A stretch of 64,000 nt of DNA from Mantamonas sphyraenae (lineage: Eukaryota > CRuMs > Mantamonadidae): NCBI GenBank assembly GCA_026936335.1, contig JAPMXV010000058.1, positions 299,226-363,225 on the forward strand. The letters run 5' to 3'. The position numbers and the translations under genes were made by a program. This document shows, piece by piece, positions 44,301 to 53,000 of the stretch (the first letter of the stretch is position 1; every line of letters begins with the position of its first letter). Under the pieces are notes generated by a model that searched no databases, had not been told where the DNA came from, and saw only the letters and a program-made list of their open reading frames with translations.

Positions 44301-46742
44301 CGCCAAGAACACGGTGTGCAGCTGGGAGAGGAGGACGAGGAAGAGGAGGAGGACGAGGACGAGGACGAGGAGGAAGATGAGGAGGACGAGGGGCGGGAAG
44401 AGGAGGACGAGGAGGACGAGGACGAGGACGAGGACACACGGGCGAATCCGAGCGAGCAGAAGGACGAGGAGGCAAAGGCAAAGGCACGTGACCCTGTGGA
44501 AGAATTCCTCGAGCTCACTGCCCCTGAACTGCGTGCGGTCTACCGCCGGCGCAGACCAAGCGATAGACCCGAGCGACCCCAGGTGGAGGATTTGGGTCTG
44601 GACGAAGGCCAGCCATCACGCGCAGCCCTCAAAAACAGGCTGTTGCTGTTCAGCCTGGTGCTGGCAGACGGCGTATTTGGCAAGCGCGGCATTCACGCCG
44701 ACAACACCGACGCCATGTCGCATGCGGTGGCTGTGTGGCTGGTGAGGGCAGCCGGTGGTTCCCAGCGCGCATATCTTCCCACCCCAAAACGCCTGTCCAC
44801 CCCGCAGACGATCATGACCTCCCAAGGTGGTCTAGATATTGCTTTGCTGCCGCTGCTTCATGGAAACGACCGGAAACCTTCCACCGAGGCGCCGGAAAAC
44901 GCTGCACTGTGGGACATGAAGCGCCAGCTCATGGACGACGCGGGCAAACTACCACGGGAGGTACGGCTTGTCCACGCCGCGTCACAGGTGGTGGGTTACC
45001 AGCTAGGCTTGCGGTTGGAGGAGCACGTGAAGAATGCTGTGGTCGAGATCAAGGAGACTGCACTGGCGTCAGCCAAGCAGGAGGGGGAAATGGCCGAGGT
45101 GGACGAGCTGGAAAGTGCGCTATCGGCGCTGAAAACGCGCCCTGCTGCAGAGCCAAATGACACACTGGTGTACCACGATGTTATCAGGGACGTCTTTCTG
45201 GCCCAAGAGGCAAGGAAGAAGAAGACAAAGACGAAGTCGGGAATGCGCGGGCCAAATCCGTTTCTCGCGGTTCAGAGAGCAAACGACGTCATTTTCAAGG
45301 GAGGTGAAGCCCGGATCCACCGGTTCAAGCCTAAACCGTGGGGATATCAGCAGCTGTTCACCCTTCCAGAGACAACACGAGGAGGACGGCGAGTTGGATT
45401 TCCGTGCCAAGAATCTGACGAACCCGTGCCAGCTGTTGCCTTGTTCAATTCCATGGTTCAGTGGGCAGGGGGTGGATCGGGATCAACGTTGGCCTCGCCC
45501 AAGCCCCCGGCCACCATCAGTGCACACCGGCTGTCCAACTTGGGCTGGAATCTATGGCGAAATTTTGGGCACAACTGGATGCCCAAGTTGCAAGCATCGC
45601 TGACAACCCATGCTGGAGACAACATGGCTGCGACCATCGACCGTGTTGTGGGTCTCATCAAGCACTATGCCCCTCCTTCGTCAAAGGAGCTCTCGGTGGC
45701 TTTGAAGGCCCTGGAATTGAATATCGAGATGCAAGATGAGCTGGTTCGCAAATGGGACGACGTGGCGCGTGCAGCTGGCACAGCAACAGGCAAACGCCTC
45801 GCGCTGTCCACATCCTGGCTGCCGCGAACTGAAGAGGCAGGGGCGTCGTCTGCATCATCGTCGTCGTCGTCATCGTCGTCGTCTTCTTCGTCGTCCGACA
45901 CGTCAATGACACGGTGGGCATCGAGTGTTCATGGTCTGTGTGCAGGCTACGACCCAGGTGTGTACCAGCACGTTGGAGCCCTGGTTTACTACTATGAGCG
46001 TGTTTGTGTTTCTCGTTTCGCAGACGTGTGCTGCATTGAGTACGGTCTGGCGTTTGACCTCAAGGGCACCAATGTCCGCTACGAGCAGAGGCGATCGGGC
46101 CATGCAGAGATCTCCAACAAGCTCAGCAAGCTGGGCAAGCAGCTTGCCAACGCTGTGGACGCGGCAAAGAATTCGAAGATCGAGGAGGAGATGAAAGCAT
46201 TGACCGAAAAGTTGAGGCCAATCCAACAGCATATGGCCAAGCTGATCAAACACGGAAGCGCGGCAGTGATGGCTGACCTCCAACGACAGTGCAACCACCG
46301 AATTCACGTCGGATATGGAGCGGCGCCCGTGGTTGCAAGTGTGCCAGTGCGCACTGATGCCGCCCAACTCGCCTGCGTCGCTACGGTGACGATGACTCAC
46401 GAAGCACAGACATCCAAACACTCTGCGTACGACTGTAAAGCCGTTCGAAAGCATGCTTGGAGTGTCGACAAGAACGGGTCACGGAACGATCGGTGGTATG
46501 TGCACGAAGTGGCCACCAAGACGCTGCCGGATGGAGAGGAGTGGGTGGCGCACAAGGATCGCAGTGCTGCCATCAACATGGCCAACAAATGCCATGCAGC
46601 TCGGTGTGGTGGTGTCGAGCTGTGGCTTTTCACATGGGTGTGGAGCGGCAAACGTGCGCATCTACAAGAGGCGGCCCGCCAGGCCATGCATGGTGGACAA
46701 GATGCAGGAAATGGGGGACAAAATGTCCAAGTGGAGTTGTAG
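41319..46742 (+). CDS. Second giant TnpB/Fanzor-like RuvC protein, zinc ribbon degenerate
   Basis: 1807 residues if read straight through, about 1785 if the 66-nt intron at 45958-46023 is removed. The first ATG (41319) overlaps the upstream gene; the ATG at 41397 (MVATTRSRRQ) is more likely. The first ~1500 residues are unrecognised, with Cys-rich CHASCKWCRQSTG near 200 and a long Asp/Glu tract around 1010-1050. The C-terminal ~270 residues show the TnpB/Fanzor plan: RuvC-I CAGYDP (Asp1545), VRYEQRRSGH, then THEAQTSKHS (Glu1695) where TSKxC normally opens the zinc ribbon, and RuvC-III HKDRSAAINMA (Asp1747), matching DRxxAAxN. Most zinc cysteines are missing. It may be a mobile-element nuclease or a domesticated descendant. 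It is packed between ordinary genes without visible terminal repeats. Confidence 0.65.
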   Translation: MIRLYRCFRLSDSFVLTGVRALTQHRMVATTRSRRQIHGKYTAELSPTEYEAAVLYERYRHSDRVGSPQVHPDAWAFLCHFTSHRHRSRVAIASEVHARVVLKILRYRLREPRKLDDNEQLPLAQALFALVAGVGVLDVKTKALYMFKQHSTVIPTKPIVMEASYSAPDVRDNQEGPAFDLKKLVENAASNGNLCHASCKWCRQSTGTPSENTPELVTNYVHTGYDLTGVSLLLLEQVEKKFANDFSVRPVFPVPGSFSSVAFNVTRRKDLISRPVLRMENTLSERELHDMRGGGARNPLVSEDTSATEVGASVMYVLHIENLVMSCMARVHTTAESASSSSSLLQRAVEDVMADVRDKARRWNLRDGDVTVFLRGETHTTMSTLVNQTNRRAIIFEATLAHKHNETMEQLLDTLSAACERMGFNVECCANPVSTCLSRACAQTTIIQSPLSDGSLMREGVWIQGESEHTITRDNHIHRLVVGLLCGCSTLPITLSTVGKTGKMLDCVRTWQLRGELVDAEKAVRLAARSDSRAAEKRQLTDEVNRAIAAVVDDATLEELNGMMRTPAVGASVGASDNDDHHDNHEESQTLFDACRLMPRRGSGVVAEAISVAGEGSSVGEAISAIEEALQQECKERKPLPPGRTSVFVRRREVHGQRLRLFVARDSLESASILRAMGTQHVRDAMTEAGLDDYATAVDKMVQAEKGLVQAARTEASTTAYVSNKKWDAFVDAVRKENSGMPVSKANKVVPAATLQKLRREAPSSLKSLRIPKDTTCLRVTNDDSGKKSNTRHDPRPSFGPDWPATHQELLCKLLMWVGDATVTHTDTISHMTTNYTRSLGAIHETKPVPIPPKITAVIDKWNHAGYEAQRTRTMLDLEALVPNHNMDVQACVDFPGMVEAMLLTPLPEDVCGRVQITEAQAEGSTHWETTAFKAGAKRFQEDAKRMLPHIVYALREFARIYFTAAGLASTRRECDRLFLEVTKFEIKSARRHLRQEHGVQLGEEDEEEEEDEDEDEEEDEEDEGREEEDEEDEDEDEDTRANPSEQKDEEAKAKARDPVEEFLELTAPELRAVYRRRRPSDRPERPQVEDLGLDEGQPSRAALKNRLLLFSLVLADGVFGKRGIHADNTDAMSHAVAVWLVRAAGGSQRAYLPTPKRLSTPQTIMTSQGGLDIALLPLLHGNDRKPSTEAPENAALWDMKRQLMDDAGKLPREVRLVHAASQVVGYQLGLRLEEHVKNAVVEIKETALASAKQEGEMAEVDELESALSALKTRPAAEPNDTLVYHDVIRDVFLAQEARKKKTKTKSGMRGPNPFLAVQRANDVIFKGGEARIHRFKPKPWGYQQLFTLPETTRGGRRVGFPCQESDEPVPAVALFNSMVQWAGGGSGSTLASPKPPATISAHRLSNLGWNLWRNFGHNWMPKLQASLTTHAGDNMAATIDRVVGLIKHYAPPSSKELSVALKALELNIEMQDELVRKWDDVARAAGTATGKRLALSTSWLPRTEEAGASSASSSSSSSSSSSSSSDTSMTRWASSVHGLCAGYDPGVYQHVGALVYYYERVCVSRFADVCCIEYGLAFDLKGTNVRYEQRRSGHAEISNKLSKLGKQLANAVDAAKNSKIEEEMKALTEKLRPIQQHMAKLIKHGSAAVMADLQRQCNHRIHVGYGAAPVVASVPVRTDAAQLACVATVTMTHEAQTSKHSAYDCKAVRKHAWSVDKNGSRNDRWYVHEVATKTLPDGEEWVAHKDRSAAINMANKCHAARCGGVELWLFTWVWSGKRAHLQEAARQAMHGGQDAGNGGQNVQVEL
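45958..46023 (+). other. Probable in-frame 66-nt intron through the RuvC-I motif
   Basis: It starts GTGTGT directly after GACCCAG and ends TTTCGCAG after a pyrimidine-rich tract, with a branch-like TACTACTATGA 20-30 nt upstream of the acceptor. Its length is divisible by three, so retention leaves the reading frame open. Splicing changes the motif from YDPG to YDPDVCCIEYGLAFD. Confidence 0.6.
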
Positions 46743-46775
46743 ATGATTGTTGTGGTGAAATGCTTGTTTAAACTA

Positions 46776-46792
46776 GCGCTTGTAAGCAGCGC
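46776..46792 (+). terminator. Small hairpin in the 3' region between convergent genes
   Basis: GCGCT-TGTAAGC-AGCGC forms a perfect 5-bp stem 33 bp after the stop of the giant RuvC gene and before the stop of the opposing gene. It may be a processing signal, the end of a structured RNA, or chance. Confidence 0.3.
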
Positions 46793-46824
46793 GAGGTGAT
46801 TTGCAAAATACAATATAGCGGGGG

Positions 46825-48082
46825 TCAGCGGGCCCACCAGGAGCGTAGCCAACGCCAAATGAAAGGAAGAAAGGCAGGAAGAATCCACAGGACAAATTGG
46901 AGGACCGAGGCGAGCCACGGGTGGTTGACGACGAGAGCAGGGCGAGAAGGACGCACTGCTGTAGATGATGATGATGAAGTTGTGTTGGCGGTCGGGGGCG
47001 GGATCTCTGTGACGACGTCGGAAAAGTTGACGCGGGAGGTGGAATTCGAGCGGACGAGGGGCGCAGGGGGCTGGACAGCCTTTTTGCGTGCCTGACGGCG
47101 TGGTCGGTGGTCGCGGACAGGCTTGGCAGGGGAGGAGGAAGAAGAGGAGGAGGAGGAGGAGGCGAGGTAGGAATGGGCGGGAGGAGGCGAGTCGGAGTCG
47201 GAGTCTGAAAAAGCAAATTGGGAGTCATTGGGCAGGCGAGTGGGAGGAGTAAAGAACTGCTCAGTGGATGTTTGGAGGGTGGCGAGGTCGAGCTTGGGCA
47301 GGGAGTCGACCTGTTCGCTTTCGTCTTCGCTGAAACTAATGACGTCTGCACTGGAGGTGGAGGTGGGGCTTGCGCTTAGCCTGTCGTCACTCGGGAGGGG
47401 AGGAAGGGGTCCGTACTGCTGGCGGTACTGCTGGGCAAAGTCGCGGACGTGGTCCTCGGTGTAGGTGAGGAACATCTCTGCAGAAGACTTTGCGAGGGAG
47501 ATGATAAATATCTCAAAGAGGTAGCCGACGAGAGGCATGTTGAAGGAGACAGTGATGTCGACGGTGATCTCTGTGACGTCGCGGGCGCCAACGGCCTTCT
47601 GCAGAGAGAGGGTGTGAGACGGAGACGGAAAGGGAAGAGGGAAGGGACGAGGGGCAAGGGAGGTGCGGGCACGCACGTACGCTACGGACAACAAAGACGA
47701 GCTTTGCGTTGAAGTAGTTCTCCATAACATCGGGGAAAAAGTCTGCGTGTGTTTCAAAGAGAACATCGTCGTCTGTGTGGAGGGTGTGGGGCGGGAAGCG
47801 GATTTCTTGGACCTCGGTCATGCCGATGTTGCCTGTGCCGACGATGCCGGCGAGAAAGTCTGGAAACGGGACACCGACGGCCTGGAAGCGGGAGGTTCGG
47901 CGCTCGTGGGTGATTGTGTGTGTGTGTGGATCGCGTATGGAGAGCCAGGGGTCGAAGCGCATGTCCACATCCTTGCGGACGTTTGCATGGTAGTCTAGCT
48001 TGAAGGAGTCGTCCTTGCCAAAGTGGAGAAACTCCTCGGGGGAGCACTCGAGGAAGCGCTGGACTTGGTCGTGGCGGACCAT
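46825..48082 (-). CDS. Possible START/SRPBCC-like domain protein with C-terminal membrane segment
   Basis: Exons 48082-47681 and 47598-46825, 391 residues. The first ~190 residues alternate strands and helices (ECSPEEFLHFGKDDSFKLDY, TEITVDITVSFNMPLVGY, LFEIFIISLAKSSAEMFL) in a way that resembles lipid-binding START or SRPBCC folds, though I cannot name the family. A Ser/Asp-rich and basic linker follows. The C-terminus is a hydrophobic, Trp-rich segment (VLQFVLWILPAFLPFIWRWL) likely to be a membrane anchor or hairpin. A lipid-transfer or membrane-contact role is inference. The start codon lies in CCATGG, directly facing the transporter gene. Confidence 0.7.
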
Positions 48083-48131
48083 GGCAGGGAGGACGTTGTG
48101 GATGCGAGTGCGCCGCCGGCCACAAGCGTGG

Positions 48132-49597
48132 ATGGGTGTGCAACAAGCGTCGAAGGGCCAACTGGCTTTCCATGTGCGGCTGGATGCGGCAAGCCACGTG
48201 CGGGTGCGTGCAAAAGTGGGCAAGGATGGCAGGACGTACCCTACGGTGGGGGATCTGGAACGCGCGATGTGCAGCCTGCGCGGGGTCAAACGATGCAGTG
48301 TGCAGGTGCAGTACGAGGAGGGCGAGACGAAGCGAAACGTTACGGTGAACCTGGACAAGAAGGAGACGAGCCTGGAGGAGGTGGCAGGGATGGCTGGGGC
48401 GTCGGGGACACTGTTGGTGCGGGAAGAGAGCGAAAAGATGGTGATTGTGGCAATTGTGATGATCATGGTCGGGTGTATGGCAAACAACATGACGCTGGAG
48501 AAGCTAATCAGGTGAGTTGCGGGAGGGTGGGGAGGACGGGAGGGGTGCGGTCGCGGGGGGGATGACGTCAGCAAGTGTGGGCTGACACAAGTGGGCGCAG
48601 GGCGGACTCTGGGTCGGGGAACGTGGTGACGACGCTGCAGTTTGCAGTGGTGGCGCTGTTGAGTCTGTTTATGCTGATGCAGTTTGGGCGTGAGCGATGG
48701 GTGCGAGTGGGGCGTGCGCGCGGAGAAACACCGGAGCTGGAGATTGAAGAGAGGGTGACCGAGGGGCTGTGGCCGATCCGATTTATGGAGAGGAGTGTGC
48801 CGCTGCAGTACTACGTGTTGATGGTGCTGATTTTTGGCGTTGTTTCTGTGCTGAACAACCACGCGTTCCAGTACGAGATCAGCCTGCCGCTTCACATGCT
48901 TGTGCGGAGTGGGGGTCTGATTGCGAGCTTTGCGGTGGGTGTGGTTGCATTGGGCAAGGCGTTCCGGAAGCGGGAATTTGCAGCAGTGATGGTGGTGACG
49001 GCGGGCATTGTGCTTGCGTCGGTGACATACGGAGCGATGAAGGGAGAGGCACAGCCTTGGGTGACGAGCGACTTTGACGACCACGCGTGGATGGTGGGCA
49101 TGCTGCTGTTGCTACTTGCGCTGGTGATGAGTGCGTCGCTGGGTGCGCTGCAGGAGTACACGTACGGACGATACGGGAAGAACTGGCGAGAGGCGATGTA
49201 CTATTCGCACGCACTGCCGCTTCCTGTGATGGCATACATGCTGTGGGACGACCTGGTGAAGCATACCGAGGTGTTGCGCGTGAAGAGCGTGTCGGCTGTG
49301 GCAGTAGGCGGAGTGGAGGTGCCCGAGTTGTGGGTGATGTTGGGGTTGAATGCGCTGACGCAGTATGTGTGTGTGCGCGGCGTGTTTACGCTCACCGGGT
49401 ACACGAGTTCTCTGAGCACGACGTTTGTGTTGACGGTGCGCAAGGTGTTGAGTTTGTTCGTGTCGGTTTGGTGGTTTGGCAACCCGTTCCCGCCGCGGCT
49501 GTGGGTGGCGGCGGTGATGGTGTTTGGAGGTTCGTTTGCGTACAGCCGGTTTAGGGCGGGTGGAGGAGGTGGAGGTGGGAAGGTGAAGGGTGATTGA
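48132..49597 (+). CDS. SLC35B-type nucleotide-sugar transporter with extra N-terminal domain
   Basis: Exons 48132-48511 and 48601-49597, 458 residues. About ten membrane helices follow residue ~100. Family hallmarks: SVLNNHAFQYEISLPLHMLV, ALQEYTYGRYGKNWREAMYY and TGYTSSLSTTFVLTVRKVLS, matching SLC35B4/Yea4-type carriers that bring UDP-GlcNAc or UDP-xylose into ER or Golgi. Residues ~10-100 (FHVRLDAASHVRVRAKV to GASGTLLVREESEK) form a soluble, strand-rich domain that such transporters normally lack. The frame also has in-frame ATGs at 48081 and 48105, so the start is uncertain. The 3' end lies at the edge of the tandem duplication and a copy of its last codons survives at 55247. Confidence 0.85.
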
Positions 49598-50097
49598 TGA
49601 AGGGATGGGAAGGGAATGAATTTGGAAGCGGGCGAAAGTTCGCACACGAGCACGAGGGCAACTGAATTGGAGTTGGTTCACGGTGATGACGGCAAGAAAC
49701 GCTGTTGCGCAGAGAGTGTGGTTGCGTGGATGGAGTGGGAAGGATGCAAGGAGCGGAAAGCCTCTTGCAGGGCGTGTGGTCAAGGTGAGAGGCTGCGTGT
49801 GCACACTTTTTTCACACTTTTCGATGGCAGCGTTTGCGGGTTCTCCCAAGGGGTGCATGCGTTTGTGAAGGGTGTATCTTGTGGGATGGGGTGGGCACGT
49901 TGGTGTGAGAGGGTGAACATGCATGTTTGTGACTGGGAGGGTCGGAGAAGGACGCGATGGGGTGGTGGAGATGCATGTTGGAGCGCGTTTGCGCGCGTTT
50001 TGATTTTGATGCTGCTGTGGCCATGGGGGGACTGTCGATTCACAGCTGGGATACGACAGGGGGAGAGGGAGGGGGAGGGGGTTGGTGGCTCACACAC
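49598..50097 (+). promoter_or_regulatory. 500-bp upstream region of surface gene A, conserved in copy B
   Basis: Closely similar to 55293-55791. It probably holds the promoter and 5' UTR. The coding frame is open for some way upstream of the signal-peptide ATG in both copies, without protein-like features. It contains TTTTTTCACACTTTT near 49807 and a G/A-rich tract just before the start codon. Confidence 0.5.
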
Positions 50098-53000
50098 ATG
50101 CCGAAGCAGACGTACGCGCAGGTGTTGCTTGTGCTAGTGGTCGTGCTTTGCTCACCAGTTCTCGCCGATTTCACCGTTCTGTGGGGAGGTTCTGCCGCGG
50201 TCATCCCACGAGGAGTTGCCGTGGCTCCCAACGGAGACACCTACGTCACTGGGTACACCACGGGGCAGCTTGATGGCCAGGGGTACGCTGGACAAGATGA
50301 CATTTTCCTGACAAAATTCACGGCAGCAGGCAACAAGGAATGGTCGAGGGCATTCGGCACCATTTACAGTGACGTAGGCGTAGACGTTGCCGTGTCATCC
50401 TCTGGCGAGGTCTACGTCACCGGAACCGTAGAAGGCTCGTTGCATGGCCAGCCGTATTCTGGCGCGAACTCGGACGCGGTTCTGATCAAGATGACTGGAT
50501 CAGGTGACAGGGTGTGGACAAAACAATGGGGTTCCAGCAGGCGCGACAGCGGAAACAGTGTGGCCGTGTCGTCCAGTGGAGACGTCTTTGTCGCAGGGGA
50601 GACAAACGGCGACATTGATGGGCAGACGCCGACCAACCTTTACAACATGTTTCTGACCAGAGTGAACGCAACTGGAAGTATCCTGTGGACCAAGGTCTTG
50701 GCAACCTCAGAGTCTGATTTCGCGTTTGGCGTGGCAGTGTCGGGTGCGTACATTTACATGACAGGTTACACGAACGCCGTTTTGGATGGACAGACGAGTG
50801 CAGGTGACTGGGACGTTGTTCTCTCCAAATGGAATGCGACAGGGCACTTGGTGTGGGCAAAGCAATGGGGAACCAGCTCAAGGGATTTTGGTCATGGCGT
50901 TGCGGTGTCGTCCGCAGGGGACATTTACGTCGCTGGAACCACCTCTGGGAACTTCACGGGGTTCACAAATCAAGGCGGGGATGACATCTTTCTGTCAAAG
51001 GTGGATGGAAGTGGCAATATGGTATGGACGACGCAGCTGGGCAGCTCTTTATCCGAGAACGTGGGTGGGGTTGCTGTGTCACCCGCAGGCGAAATCTTTG
51101 TGGCTGGTCAGACGGGCGGAGCACTTGACGGACAAGCCAACTTGGGCGGCAATGACTTTTACCTGAGCGGATGGAGCGCAACTGGGAGCAAACTCTGGAC
51201 GAAACAGTGGGGAACAAACGAGTCAGATTCCGGGACCGGGATGGCGATCTCACCAACAGGGCAAGCACTTGTTGTCGGTACCACCCGTGGCCATCTTGGG
51301 AGCGCTTTGATAGGCGAATCGGATGCTGCCCTGAGCAATGTCAAGCTCGTCGCCAACTGCTCGTACGTGCCGGGAACGTTTGAACGTACAGTTTACATGC
51401 CCCCCAGTCCATTCGACACTGGCAAGGTGGACTGTCCCTTGTGTCCCATTTTCACATTCAGCAATGCACCAGGAATGAGCACGTGCTACACGTGCATCGA
51501 AGGCAACGCCAACTTCGCTCCGGGGTCGGACAGCTGCAACGCCACATTCCCGTTCACCGTCTCTGTATCACCGTTGGTGACACCAAACACAGGTGGGACG
51601 GTGGTGGACATTCGTGGGGCAAATCTCAACAGCACCACGGTCGCTGTGTGGCGAGCTGAAGATGGGACGCGGCGTACAGGATCGTGCACGACGCTGAGCA
51701 CAACCCGACTGAACTGCACCACACCGGCGTTTCCGAAGCTAGAGAACGTCAGTGTGATCATTGAGACGGACCAGGCGTCGCCTCTGTATGTGGCACCGAC
51801 GATGGAGGTGTTCTCGAGCACGTTTACGTCGTTTGCACCTCTGAGCGGGCCGAGCACAGGAGGCACGACGGTGGTGGTACACACAGAGCGGATGGCAGTG
51901 AGGGCGCCGGAGCTGGCACGGTGTCGGTTTGGAACGCAGGTGCAGTGGGCGAGCGAAGTGTCGTCGTCGACGATGAAGTGCAACACGCCAGGCGGGGTGG
52001 GAACAGGGGAGGTGGATGTGTCTGTGGATGGGCAACAGTGGTACAGGGTTGCGGGGGGAGCGTTCACGTCGTACACGAGCACAGTGACAACAGTGTCGCC
52101 CGGGTCGGGGCTGACCACAGGTGGCACAGAGGTCAGGGTGACCGGAACGGGAATTGTGAACGGAAGAGATGTGCCTGTGGTGACGATTGATCCAAACGGG
52201 GTGACGGAGAGCACGAAAGTGGCGGGGGTGTTTACAGAGGGCGGGAGCACGATTGCGATCACGACGCCGGCGTTTGGCACGCCAGCGCTGGCCCAGGGGG
52301 CGGTGCTGGACTCCACGGTGAAGGTTGCGCCGAACGGGATGCAGGATCTACCCACAAGTGTGGGCTTTTTGCTGTACGAGGCACATGGACTGCAGGGTGT
52401 GACGCCATCGACGGCACCTGTGTCGACGGCAGGGATCAGTTTGTCGCTGTCACCGGATGCAGGGAAGACGTTTGGGAACACTGGCAACGAGATTCGGATG
52501 CGGATGCGCAGTAGTGGGGGCACAGAGGCGGTTGTGGCAGGGACATGGCAGACGGGAGGAACGCGGGTGACGGCGACGATGCCCTCGTTTGCAGAGAGCG
52601 GGAGGGGCGAAGTGTCGATTGCGCTGAACGGACAGCAGTGGAGTGCATGGCGAGAGTTGACGCTGTACCGGGTGGACAGCGTGACGCCTGCGTGGGGCCC
52701 GACGACGGGAGGAACGATGGTGACGGTGACCGGACACGGATTCAACGACACGGGGACAAACCTGTTGTGTTCGTTTGGATCTGTGCAAGGGCAGCGTGGG
52801 ACGTATGTGTCGCACAGTCGGGTGACGTGCGAGTCGCCGACGGCAGGCATGAGTACAGGATCGGTGAGTGTGGGCGTGACGACGAATGGGGCGGAGTACG
52901 CGCAGTCAACGGGGGCGGTGATGACCGCATACACGGTCCCTAAAGTGCAGAGTGTGCAACCTGTGGGGGTCAATTTGGGACAGGTGACGACTGTGACGAT

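Noticed and set aside
49546-49562. Interstitial telomere repeat (GGTTTAGGG) in the transporter end
   Set aside because: A single TTTAGGG-like unit inside coding sequence, repeated only because the segment was duplicated.
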